This document shows, piece by piece, positions 31,799 through 39,475 of a stretch of 39,596 bases of DNA. A program made the position numbers and the translations under genes. Every line of letters begins with the position of its first letter. Position 1 is the stretch's first letter. The DNA is from a virus: IMG/VR virus record IMGVR_UViG_3300040801_002004, positions 1 to 39,596 of that record; one strand, 5' to 3'. Under the pieces are notes generated by a model, which saw only the letters and a program-made list of their open reading frames with translations, ran no database searches and had not been told where the DNA came from.

Positions 31799-34512
31799 TG
31801 TCCATGACCGACGAAGAATTCCGGCGGCTACAGGCTGAATTTGAAGGCGGCCCAAAACCGCCGTCTGTTGTGTCCACAGAGGCCATGGCGCCCGAGACAT
31901 TTGAGGCGCTGCAGGCGGAATTCGAGCCGACAGGTGGCGCTGACTACATGCAGGTAGCGGCGGACAACCTGGGCGCACCGCAGCAGGCCACCACTATGGA
32001 GAACATCCGCTATGGCGCCGGTGGCGTCCCGCAGGGCTATGCGGACATCGCTGACATGCGGTACTTCACCGGGCAGGCGATGGACGCTGCGGCGGACTAC
32101 ATCCCTTCAGCCGTTGGGCAGACATTCCGCAGCATGGCACCGACGACAGCTGCGGCGCTGGATCTATACCGAGTGACCTCACAGCAGGCGGGGCAGATAT
32201 CCGAGCGCCCAGGGCTGAAAGAGACGAAAGAAGTGCTAGCGCCGGAGTTTGAGGGTAAGGTTAAAAGCCCCTGGGCGGAAGCGGCGCGGACCTTTGGTGA
32301 ATGGGCCGGCCCCGGTGCGACGGCCAAAGCACCCAAGCTGGCGACGCAAGGCGTCAAGGCGCTGCCGAAAATAGCACGGAGCGTTGTACCTGACGTCACT
32401 ATGGGTACAACCGCGGCAGCGGGTGAGGCCGCCATTGGCTACCTGTCGCCTGAATACGCCTGGGTGGGCGAGCTAGGCGGTGGTCTGGGTGGGCTGGCAT
32501 TGGCGCTGGCTACCGGCAAGCGTGCAGGGCTTACCAAAGAACAGATGATCGTGCTGCGGTCGCTTGATGAGATCTACGACGATCCTAAACAGGCACTGGC
32601 AGAGCTGAAGCGACGCACGGATGCCGGCGAAATCGGCACCATAGGCGATTTAACCCGTGATGACGGTGTGTTCGACGTCGAGAACTGGTCCGCTAAAGCG
32701 ACGCCAAAAGGACGACGTCAGGCTAAAGCGACGGCACGCGACCGCATAGACCAAATCTATGACGAGGTCACCGCGCCGATGCGGCCGCCAGAAGGTGTTA
32801 CCGCCGCACAAGCGCCGTATCGCGCCGGTCTGGCTATTGAGAGCGAACTGGCTGGCGCCAGGGCGGCGACTGAGCGCGCCAAGGTGGGGCTGGAGGCTGA
32901 AGCTACAGCGGCCAATGAGGCGGCCGCTACCGCGCGTGCGGAAGCTGAAAACGCCGCAGCAGCGGTGGATCCGACACGCCAGGCGCTGGACCCGGGCGCA
33001 CGCCCAGACGTCTACAGTACAGAGGCGGCCGGGCGGTACGCGAGGGAGCAGAAAGACTACATCGATAACGTCAGTCAGCCGTTGTGGGATACGTTTGACA
33101 ATGGGCCTGACATAAACGTGCAGCCGCTGCGCATGGCAGCCAATGACATCTACCGAAAGATGACGCCGGAAGAGCGGCTGCGTATGAACGACACCTACGG
33201 GCCGCTGGTGTCAGAGGTTACAGCCTGGCGCGGTGATGTATCACCGCGTGCCATCACGCTGACGCTGCAGGAGATGAAGGACACCATCGCTAAAGCCGAC
33301 AAGATGGGCTGGAAAGAGCGGAAACTGCAAGAGATCGTGGATGCGCTAGAAACCACGCTTGACGACCCCAACGTCAGCCAGAGCTACGCTGACGCTGTTG
33401 CGGCCACCAAAGAAGGCTATGACCGTTTTGGCCCTGCCTTCGTCGGTGATGTGCGTAAAGCCAATCGTGAGACACCAGAGACGCTGCTGCAGAACCTGGG
33501 CATCACTGGCGACCGTGGCGCAGCAACGATACGCCTGATCGGCGCGTCTAAAGTACCAGAGCTGAAGGCCGATGTAGCGAAGTACATCCGCGCTAGAGCT
33601 GTCCGTGAGCCGAATATCAACGAGTCTTTCCTAATTGAATATGAGGCGGTGCTGGATAACCTAGATCCGTCAGTACGACGCGAAATACAGGGTCTGATCG
33701 ATGCGGAGGCTGCCGCTAAGGCTACAGATACCGCCGCTACCGCTGCGGGGCGTACTGCCGACCGCACAGCGAAGGACGTCGAGCGGCGTCAGGGCGGTCT
33801 GCAGCGCACGTTGGCGCAGACAGAGTCGGGGCTAAAGGGCGACATCCGCGGACAGTACGCGGCGGAGCCAAACGCTACCATTGACCGGCTGCTAGCGAAA
33901 CCTGATGGCGCTACTGAGCTTAAATCGCTCATGGATGAGATCACGGATCTTGATGAGGTAGCGTCGTTCAAGGCCAATCTTAACGACCGCATGGAGCGGA
34001 TGCTATTCGAGACGACGAAAGACGTCGATAGCGGTGTGGTGAACAGCGTCAACTCCCGGGCGAATGCCTATCGCGATTACATGGCTATGCAGGACTCTTT
34101 GGTAGAGGCCGGCGTCATCACTCGCGCTGAAGCAAAGAAGATGGAGAACGCGCTGGAGCGCACCAACACCGAGGTGTTGCGTAAAGCGTCTCGCGCTTAC
34201 GACATAACCCAGCAGGCAGATGAGCATATCAACCTGCTCGCGTCGGGCGGTGCGGCGGCAATCCTTGGGCCGATGCCCGGGGCGTATTCTCTGATGGTTG
34301 GTGGTGCGATACGCAGATCGCTCAACACGCTTTTGCGCGGTAAACTAATGGCGAAGCGACTGGACGTGCTGTCTGACTATCTCAACAACCCAAAGAAGTA
34401 CCTGGCTGATTTGGATAGGTTAAATAGCCCAGAAGCAGTGGAACGCGAGTTCCTGACGCGCCTGGTGGGCGCTACGCAAGCGGCAGAGCTAATGGCCGCA
34501 GAAGAGGAATAG
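31798..34512 (+). CDS. Large internal virion/ejection protein
   Basis: The 904-aa product is the largest of the phage. It starts with two similar short segments (EEFRRLQAEFEGG and ETFEALQAEFEPT), followed by Gly/Ala-rich hydrophobic stretches (ELGGGLGGLALALATGK near residue 226) and long Ala/Glu/Arg helices (ERAKVGLEAEATAANEAAAT). No lysozyme or transglycosylase motif is obvious. It matches the position and size of large podovirus ejection proteins that form the transenvelope channel. It overlaps the gene before by one base and ends three bases before the fibre gene. Confidence 0.65.
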   Translation: MSMTDEEFRRLQAEFEGGPKPPSVVSTEAMAPETFEALQAEFEPTGGADYMQVAADNLGAPQQATTMENIRYGAGGVPQGYADIADMRYFTGQAMDAAADYIPSAVGQTFRSMAPTTAAALDLYRVTSQQAGQISERPGLKETKEVLAPEFEGKVKSPWAEAARTFGEWAGPGATAKAPKLATQGVKALPKIARSVVPDVTMGTTAAAGEAAIGYLSPEYAWVGELGGGLGGLALALATGKRAGLTKEQMIVLRSLDEIYDDPKQALAELKRRTDAGEIGTIGDLTRDDGVFDVENWSAKATPKGRRQAKATARDRIDQIYDEVTAPMRPPEGVTAAQAPYRAGLAIESELAGARAATERAKVGLEAEATAANEAAATARAEAENAAAAVDPTRQALDPGARPDVYSTEAAGRYAREQKDYIDNVSQPLWDTFDNGPDINVQPLRMAANDIYRKMTPEERLRMNDTYGPLVSEVTAWRGDVSPRAITLTLQEMKDTIAKADKMGWKERKLQEIVDALETTLDDPNVSQSYADAVAATKEGYDRFGPAFVGDVRKANRETPETLLQNLGITGDRGAATIRLIGASKVPELKADVAKYIRARAVREPNINESFLIEYEAVLDNLDPSVRREIQGLIDAEAAAKATDTAATAAGRTADRTAKDVERRQGGLQRTLAQTESGLKGDIRGQYAAEPNATIDRLLAKPDGATELKSLMDEITDLDEVASFKANLNDRMERMLFETTKDVDSGVVNSVNSRANAYRDYMAMQDSLVEAGVITRAEAKKMENALERTNTEVLRKASRAYDITQQADEHINLLASGGAAAILGPMPGAYSLMVGGAIRRSLNTLLRGKLMAKRLDVLSDYLNNPKKYLADLDRLNSPEAVEREFLTRLVGATQAAELMAAEEE

Positions 34513-34515
34513 AAC

Positions 34516-36777
34516 ATGTCACGCGATTCATCAGGTAACTATTCGCTGCCGGCAGGGAACCCTGTCGTAGCCGGGACTACGATTGAGGCAACGTGGGCCA
34601 ACACCACAATGGCCGATGTCGCTACGGCGCTGACCAACTCGCTGGATCGCACCGGCAAGGGGGGGCTGCTTGCGCCGCTGCTGTTCACGGACGGTACGCT
34701 CGGGCTGCCCTCAATCTCATTCACCGCGGAGCCTACGTCGGGCTTCTATCGTGCCGCGACGAACGATATTCGCCTGTCAATTGGCGGTGTTGCAAGGTTC
34801 CAGCAGACTGCCGCGGCCACTACGCTGAATCAGCAGTTGATTGCGCCGACAGTCACTGTCTCAGGCACTGTGACGGCCAATACGTCGGTTGTGACTCCGC
34901 TGGCGACCATCACTGAAGCGAATATCACCACGCTGAACGCGACCACCGTGGCTGTTCCTAATGCCACCGTTACCGGGACGCTGACGGTAGGGGACATTCA
35001 AGGTACAACAGCCACCATCGGAACCGTGGATGCGACCACCTACCTCATCAACGGCTTCAACTATACGTCGGTCATCCTGACGGCGGTGGAGGATGCTGAG
35101 ACTGCTGAAACCAATGCGGCGGCGAGTGCTGCGGCGGCATCTACCAGCGCCAGCAACGCCTCCACCAGCGAGACTAATGCGGCTGCGAGTGAATCCGCGG
35201 CGAGTGCGTCTGCTGCTGCCGCTGGTGTCAGTGAAACTAACGCTGCGGCAAGCGAGACTGCTGCGGATGCTTCTGCGGTAGCGGCTGCGGCCAGTGCTGC
35301 GAGTATCGTCGGTGATGCGGCGGCGGCTGCTGCGAGTGCGGCGGCGGCTCTGGTCAGTGAGGGTAACGCGGCAACCAGCGAAACCAATGCTGCGGCGAGT
35401 GCTTTAGCGGCCTCCAATAGTGAGGCAAGTGTAGCGGCTGATGCGGCTGCGGCTGCGACATCGGCTGGTAATGCGGCTACCAGTGAAGCAAACGCTGCTG
35501 CGAGTGAAGCGGCTGCGGCTGCATCGTTCGACAGCTTTGACGATAGATACCTTGGAGCGAAGTCTGTACCGCCGACCTTGGATAACGACGGTAATCCGCT
35601 GATCGTTGGGGCGTTGTACTTTGACAGTGTACAAGAGTTGATGAAGGTGTGGAGTGGTACGGCATGGCTCGACGCCTTTGCCTCCATCACTGGCGAGTCG
35701 CTGGATCAGGTCACTACCACGGGCAATACGACCGCCAATGCCATCACGGTAGGTGGTTTGGTGTCTACTGGCAACGTAGGTATTGGTACTGCTAGTCCAG
35801 GCACAAAGCTAGAAGTCGCTGGGGACGTTAATAATAGCGCACTACCTATTGGCTCTCCTTCTTCATCAAACTCTCAGTTAAATCTAATAAACGGGAATCT
35901 AAGCGCGCTTGAAGTAGGGCCAGAGCTGTTGTTTAGCAGCGGCCCATATACGCTCTCTGGAATCCGTGGTGTTTACAGTGACTTTAACGGTGCGGGTGAC
36001 TTAGGCGGCGCACTTACGTTCGGTACTCAGCTTAACCTTGCTGGCGGCATCGTTGAGCGTATGCGTATCGACGCCGCTGGTAACGTGGGGATTGGTACTG
36101 CGGACTTAACCGTAAACGCTGCGGCATCAAGTCTTGTAATTGGCACTACCGACAATAACTACGGCCTAACCATTATGTCTGGGCCTACTGCTGCAAGCTC
36201 TATTCATTTTGGGGATACGTTTGAAACTGGGGCTGGCTCTTATCAAGGAGTAATCAACTACCAGCACACGTCGGACTCTATGGTGTTTTTCACTACCGCC
36301 ACCGAACGCATGCGTATCGACTCAAGCGGTAAATTGCTGGTTGGGACTACTACACCATTCGGAGGGGAAGTTGCAGGTTTTGTCGGGAACTTAGGTGTGG
36401 GTCTAGCGATAGGATGCAACGCTGGGACAAACCGATTTAATCTTGCCTTTTATAACGGGGCCACTCTAGTCGGCTCTGTTGTTACTAACACTACAACTAC
36501 ATCCTTCAACACATCCTCAGACATACGCCTCAAAGAAAACATCCAAGACGCTGCGTCAGTCACCCCGATTGACTCACTGAAAGTAAGACAGTTTGACTGG
36601 AAGGCAGACGGTAGCCATCAAGACTACGGGTTCATCGCGCAGGAGTTGAACGAGTTCTTCCCTGACGCCGTGTCGCAGGGGGAGACATGGAGCGTGGATA
36701 ACTCAAAGCTAGTACCCATGATGGTCAAAGAACTACAACAACTCAGAGCGCGTGTCGCAACATTGGAGGCCCAATAA
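34516..36777 (+). CDS. Tail fibre with S74 intramolecular chaperone domain
   Basis: The 753-aa product has an N-terminal anchoring region (SRDSSGNYSLPAGNPVVAG), strand repeats, an Ala/Ser/Asn-rich segment about residues 191-335 with repeating SETNAAASE units that should form a long coiled shaft, beta-repeats such as ERMRIDAAGNVGIGT and ERMRIDSSGKLLVGT, and a C-terminal peptidase S74 domain (SSDIRLKENIQD near residue 667, then YGFIAQELNEFFPDAV). S74 domains assist trimerisation and then cleave themselves off; the Ser and Lys of SDIRLKEN are the expected catalytic pair. It is the likely receptor-binding fibre or spike. Confidence 0.9.
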   Translation: MSRDSSGNYSLPAGNPVVAGTTIEATWANTTMADVATALTNSLDRTGKGGLLAPLLFTDGTLGLPSISFTAEPTSGFYRAATNDIRLSIGGVARFQQTAAATTLNQQLIAPTVTVSGTVTANTSVVTPLATITEANITTLNATTVAVPNATVTGTLTVGDIQGTTATIGTVDATTYLINGFNYTSVILTAVEDAETAETNAAASAAAASTSASNASTSETNAAASESAASASAAAAGVSETNAAASETAADASAVAAAASAASIVGDAAAAAASAAAALVSEGNAATSETNAAASALAASNSEASVAADAAAAATSAGNAATSEANAAASEAAAAASFDSFDDRYLGAKSVPPTLDNDGNPLIVGALYFDSVQELMKVWSGTAWLDAFASITGESLDQVTTTGNTTANAITVGGLVSTGNVGIGTASPGTKLEVAGDVNNSALPIGSPSSSNSQLNLINGNLSALEVGPELLFSSGPYTLSGIRGVYSDFNGAGDLGGALTFGTQLNLAGGIVERMRIDAAGNVGIGTADLTVNAAASSLVIGTTDNNYGLTIMSGPTAASSIHFGDTFETGAGSYQGVINYQHTSDSMVFFTTATERMRIDSSGKLLVGTTTPFGGEVAGFVGNLGVGLAIGCNAGTNRFNLAFYNGATLVGSVVTNTTTTSFNTSSDIRLKENIQDAASVTPIDSLKVRQFDWKADGSHQDYGFIAQELNEFFPDAVSQGETWSVDNSKLVPMMVKELQQLRARVATLEAQ

Positions 36778-36917
36778 TGGAACGTATGACCGTATCAACT
36801 GAAGTATTAAACAAAGTCCTACAGGTGCTTGGGGCGATGCCCTACGCGCAGGTAGCTTCCGTAGTACAGGAGCTACAACAGGACGCACAACCCCTTGAGA
36901 GCGAGGCAACAGAATGA
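36777..36917 (+). CDS. Small 46-aa protein after tail fibre
   Basis: The 46-aa product (MERMTVSTEVLNKVLQVLG, then MPYAQVASVVQELQQDA) is a short amphipathic helical protein. Its start overlaps the fibre stop (TAATG) and its stop overlaps the next start (ATGA), so it is translationally coupled on both sides; GGAGG lies seven bases before the ATG. Similar small helical proteins are found after fibre genes in other phages, from memory. Function unknown. Confidence 0.7.
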   Translation: MERMTVSTEVLNKVLQVLGAMPYAQVASVVQELQQDAQPLESEATE

Positions 36918-37510
36918 ATATCACAATCAACACAACGGACTTCACGGTAGACGCAGACGGAAACCCTGACCGTATGACAACCATCCACTACACGGCTACT
37001 GAGTCTGTGGACGGTGATGTGGTTGCCAGCACCTACGGCACAGTCGGGGTAGACCTTGAGTACGCCACCACCACTGAACTTGACGCTATTGCTGCGGTAG
37101 AGGCAGGAGTCCCTGACCTACAGGCAACACTGGACGCTCAGATTGCGGCCATTGGCGCACCCGTAGTCGGCACAGGCAAGCCGTGGGAAGAACAGTTTCC
37201 TGTATGGCGCTCAGGTGTGGCTTATGCAGTAGGCGAAAAGGTGAACTATCAAGGTACGGCCTACGACGTTATCCAGGCGCACACTTCTCAGGCCAACTGG
37301 ACACCGCCAGCGGTTCCTGCCTTGTTCACGGTAATTACCGATCCTGGCGTTGTTGATAAGCCATGGGTAGCGGGTGAGGCCGTAGAGGTAGGTGATGTTC
37401 GCTTCTACCCGACGGTCAATGACGTTTCGTATACCTGTCTACAGGCGCATACGACTCAAGCTGGGTGGGAGCCGCCTAACGTACCTGCTCTGTGGGAAGT
37501 CACTCCGTAA
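36914..37510 (+). CDS. Protein with two carbohydrate-binding (CBM5/12-like) modules
   Basis: The 198-aa product has an N-terminal strand-rich part and two C-terminal modules of the chitinase-C-type binding fold: FPVWRSGVAYAVGEKVNYQG with YDVIQAHTSQANWTPP, and KPWVAGEAVEVGDVRFYP with YTCLQAHTTQAGWEPP. Each has the conserved aromatic and QAHT-W-PP signature. It sits after the fibre gene and is probably a fibre accessory or tip protein that binds surface polysaccharide. Confidence 0.8.
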   Translation: MNITINTTDFTVDADGNPDRMTTIHYTATESVDGDVVASTYGTVGVDLEYATTTELDAIAAVEAGVPDLQATLDAQIAAIGAPVVGTGKPWEEQFPVWRSGVAYAVGEKVNYQGTAYDVIQAHTSQANWTPPAVPALFTVITDPGVVDKPWVAGEAVEVGDVRFYPTVNDVSYTCLQAHTTQAGWEPPNVPALWEVTP

Positions 37511-37717
37511 ATGGATGAGGCGCTACAGGAGGCCTACGAGAAAGGTAAGCGTGAGGGTGAACTGCACTCGCTGCAAGAAGCCATCATGCGCGCCCATAAC
37601 AGGCTGGATAAGCATGATGTTCGCGTCACTGCATTGGAGCGGGTGATGTACGCAGGCATGGGGGTGCTGACCATTGTGCAAGTGTTGCCGTCGATAGCCG
37701 TATGGATAGCGAAATGA
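37511..37717 (+). CDS. Putative holin, XhlA-like
   Basis: The 68-aa product has a charged N-terminal coiled-coil helix (EALQEAYEKGKREGELHSL, then AHNRLDKHDVRVTALE) and one C-terminal hydrophobic segment (YAGMGVLTIVQVLPSIAVWI). This order of coiled coil followed by one membrane helix resembles haemolysin XhlA-type phage membrane proteins of lysis cassettes. It starts directly after the preceding stop. Holin function is inferred. Confidence 0.55.
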   Translation: MDEALQEAYEKGKREGELHSLQEAIMRAHNRLDKHDVRVTALERVMYAGMGVLTIVQVLPSIAVWIAK

Positions 37718-37905
37718 AATACCGTGACGGTCTGCCGATTGAGTGGCGCGTCACGCTGTTTTATGTCACCGCCGCCTCGGTTCTCACGCTGGCGATCATT
37801 GCGGCAGACTACAAAGGTTCAGCGATTGTGGCTGACGAGATCGCAGCACTGAAGCAGGAGATTCGTGAGCTAAAGGAGATACCACTATGCGTACCACCAT
37901 CCTGA
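37714..37905 (+). CDS. Small membrane protein, candidate inner-membrane spanin or holin
   Basis: The 63-aa product has one N-terminal membrane helix (VTLFYVTAASVLTLAIIAA) and a short C-terminal coiled coil (EIAALKQEIRELKEIP). It starts by ATGA overlap with the gene before; an ATG at 37702 would add four residues. The next gene, a lipoprotein, starts inside its 3' end in another frame, as in Rz/Rz1 spanin pairs. At 63 residues it is short for an i-spanin, so a second holin or antiholin is also possible. Confidence 0.5.
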   Translation: MKYRDGLPIEWRVTLFYVTAASVLTLAIIAADYKGSAIVADEIAALKQEIRELKEIPLCVPPS

Positions 37906-38129
37906 TTCTGTTCGTTACACTCACTGGCTGCGCGACTCAGGGCGACAACCCCAATGCCAGCTACTTCCTTGTCAGCAAGGGCGAGGCGAGCTTTCTCTAC
38001 CGCATGTTCATGGGTGGTGTGGACTACTGCAAGGTGACGCAGTACAACCTCGGCAGCACTGAGTTCGTCATAGACGTGAAGTACGACGGTGAGGACTGCA
38101 AGGTGGAGGCATCGGCAGCCGATGAATGA
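37887..38129 (+). CDS. Small lipoprotein, candidate outer-membrane spanin
   Basis: The 80-aa product begins with a lipoprotein signal: MRTTILILFVTLTGC, lipobox LTGC with the acylated Cys at 15. The mature part contains two further Cys (DYCKVTQ and EDCKVE) that could form a disulphide. AAGGAG precedes the ATG. It overlaps the membrane-protein gene by 19 bases and the next gene by 8. It may be the o-spanin partner, but it lacks the Pro-rich sequence of Rz1, so an unrelated small lipoprotein is possible. Confidence 0.6.
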   Translation: MRTTILILFVTLTGCATQGDNPNASYFLVSKGEASFLYRMFMGGVDYCKVTQYNLGSTEFVIDVKYDGEDCKVEASAADE

Positions 38130-38520
38130 GTTTCCTCAGTACACGGTTCACTGGAAGTCAGGGCAGGGTGAGCTTATCCGGCCAGCCCAGTATGCGACGA
38201 CGATCTTCCGACATGAGGCATCCACTCCCCACATCACTTTGTCGGGCAGCGGGTATCTGCACCTGGAACCTGGCTATGTGTGGGATTTTGGTAGCGGCCC
38301 CGCTATCGACACTCCTGATATGGTTTACGCTTCTCTGGCTCACGATGCGCTCTATGAGTTGATGCAGAAGAACCTGCTGCCGTGGAGTCTACGCAAGAAG
38401 GTTGACCAGTATTTCAGAGGGCTGCTGAAGCAGGCCGGCATGGGCTGGCTGCGGCGCCAATGGGTGTACGCCGGGGTGCGCCTGGGCTATCCTTTGACGC
38501 AACTATTTAAGAAGAAGTAG
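38122..38520 (+). CDS. Conserved phage protein near lysis genes (DUF1353-like)
   Basis: The 132-aa product starts at 38122, overlapping the lipoprotein stop. Its core GYVWDFGSGPAIDTPDMVYASLAHDALYEL resembles DUF1353 family phage proteins, which have a Trp-Asp-Gly/Pro stretch and a helix with a conserved His-Asp. The C-terminus is basic and helical (RRQWVYAGVRLGYPLTQL). Its function is unknown; the family is often encoded near lysis or tail genes. The family match is tentative. Confidence 0.5.
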   Translation: MNEFPQYTVHWKSGQGELIRPAQYATTIFRHEASTPHITLSGSGYLHLEPGYVWDFGSGPAIDTPDMVYASLAHDALYELMQKNLLPWSLRKKVDQYFRGLLKQAGMGWLRRQWVYAGVRLGYPLTQLFKKK

Positions 38521-38522
38521 CC

Positions 38523-38831
38523 ATGTTCCTCAAGGCTGGCGTAAAGGTGAACGGCATCCAGCCAGAGATCATCATGGCGATGCTCATCACAGAGCAGGTG
38601 TTCAAAGATGCCGGCCGCACCCTGACGATCACCTCGATCACGGACGGCAAGCATTCCAGAAACTCCCTGCATTACGCTGGTCTTGCATTCGACGTTCGCA
38701 CCTGGAACATGACGGTAGACCAGAAGCATGAGATAGCGCGGAAGATTGCGGATGCGCTGGGCGATGAGTTTGATGTGGTGGTCGAGGATACCCATATCCA
38801 TATTGAGTTCGATCCTGACCTCAAGGCTTAA
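38523..38831 (+). CDS. M15-type peptidase endolysin
   Basis: The 102-aa product is a compact D-Ala-D-Ala carboxypeptidase/endopeptidase-like enzyme of the M15 family. The zinc site is visible as SLHYAGLAFD (residues 48-57; H50 and D57) and HIH at 91-93, with an HSRNS segment before it. It lacks a signal peptide, so it would rely on the small membrane proteins upstream to reach the peptidoglycan. It is the last rightward gene; a stem-loop follows. Confidence 0.85.
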   Translation: MFLKAGVKVNGIQPEIIMAMLITEQVFKDAGRTLTITSITDGKHSRNSLHYAGLAFDVRTWNMTVDQKHEIARKIADALGDEFDVVVEDTHIHIEFDPDLKA

Positions 38832-38834
38832 AAC

Positions 38835-38875
38835 CGGCGGCCCTCCTGCGAGGGGACATGACCCCAGGGCCGCCG
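38835..38875. terminator. Large stem-loop between convergent operons
   Basis: CGGCGGCCCT (38835-38844) pairs perfectly with AGGGCCGCCG (38866-38875), with an inner GGGG/CCCC pair. It lies between the end of the late operon and the end of the leftward operon. There is no T-run, so it may be a factor-assisted or bidirectional terminator. Confidence 0.55.
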
Positions 38876-38879
38876 ATAC

Positions 38880-38960
38880 TCACCAGTTCCAGTAGATGAC
38901 GCAAAACGCGACTACAGCCGCGGAAAGGATTAGCGCCCCTGCTGGCTCAAGATTGTCCAT
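38880..38960 (-). CDS. 26-aa single-pass membrane peptide
   Basis: The 26-aa product is MDNLEPAGAL followed by ILSAAVVAFCVIYWNW, that is, a short acidic head and one hydrophobic helix ending in aromatic residues. AGGAG stands nine bases before the ATG, and the start overlaps the end of the gene before by 14 bases, as in the rest of this micro-operon. It is probably a real mini-protein and the last gene of the leftward operon. Function unknown; a membrane-targeted inhibitor is one possibility. Confidence 0.5.
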   Translation of the reverse strand: MDNLEPAGALILSAAVVAFCVIYWNW

Positions 38961-39267
38961 TGCCGCTCTCCTGTAGGGCTTCTACCGCAGTTCGGTACAT
39001 CTCCTGCACTAACCGAAGGACATAAGCCTCTGCTGCGGTTTCAGGATTAGGTATTCCCTCTGAGCCTGTATAAATTTCGCGTATCTCCGACAGAGCCTCC
39101 CGCAGCCTGCGCTGATCTGCCTTCAGCTTTTCGTTTTGCTTGAGCAGTGAATAAGACGATGCCTTTTCTAGCTCGGCATTGATTGCCTTTAGCTCTGCTA
39201 TGCGCTTGTCTGCATAGTCATCCGTGCCGCTTATTTCTCCATTTGCATGGAACGTTACTTCACTCAT
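38947..39267 (-). CDS. Small coiled-coil protein
   Basis: The 106-aa product is mostly a charged coiled coil (KRIAELKAINAELEKASSY, LKQNEKLKADQRRLREAL) with a helical C-terminal part ending in VEALQESGNGQS. The start at 39267 has GGAG seven bases upstream and overlaps the gene before by eight bases. Its last codons repeat those of the junction-spanning gene (shared 17 bp). No family recognised. Confidence 0.6.
   Translation of the reverse strand: MSEVTFHANGEISGTDDYADKRIAELKAINAELEKASSYSLLKQNEKLKADQRRLREALSEIREIYTGSEGIPNPETAAEAYVLRLVQEMYRTAVEALQESGNGQS
38965..38981. repeat. 17-bp repeat, copy 1 (leftward micro-operon)
   Basis: GCTCTCCTGTAGGGCTT is repeated exactly at 39480-39496. In both places it encodes the ALQES end of one gene and also contains the AGGAG ribosome site of the next. 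Confidence 0.9.
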
Positions 39268-39475
39268 CACCGCTCTCCGGCGTTATTTCAACGGTCGCTC
39301 TCAATTTTGTAGTGATGGCTGAATCCTTAGCGTAATCCAAAGTCCACTCTACACGTCGCACTATGTAATCCACCCCAACGATCTGAATTCGCTCACCTTC
39401 CCTTGGTACACAAGGCGACTTGGTAAAGAATGTTTCATCTTCAGAGCAATAATTGACTTCGATCACATCACTCAT
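39260..39475 (-). CDS. Small beta-rich protein of leftward micro-operon
   Basis: The 71-aa product (MSDVIEVNYCSEDETFF, then RIQIVGVDYIVRRVEWTL and LRATVEITPE) is strand-rich. It begins with AGGAGAG upstream and overlaps the stop of the junction-spanning gene. Function unknown. Confidence 0.6.
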   Translation of the reverse strand: MSDVIEVNYCSEDETFFTKSPCVPREGERIQIVGVDYIVRRVEWTLDYAKDSAITTKLRATVEITPESGDE

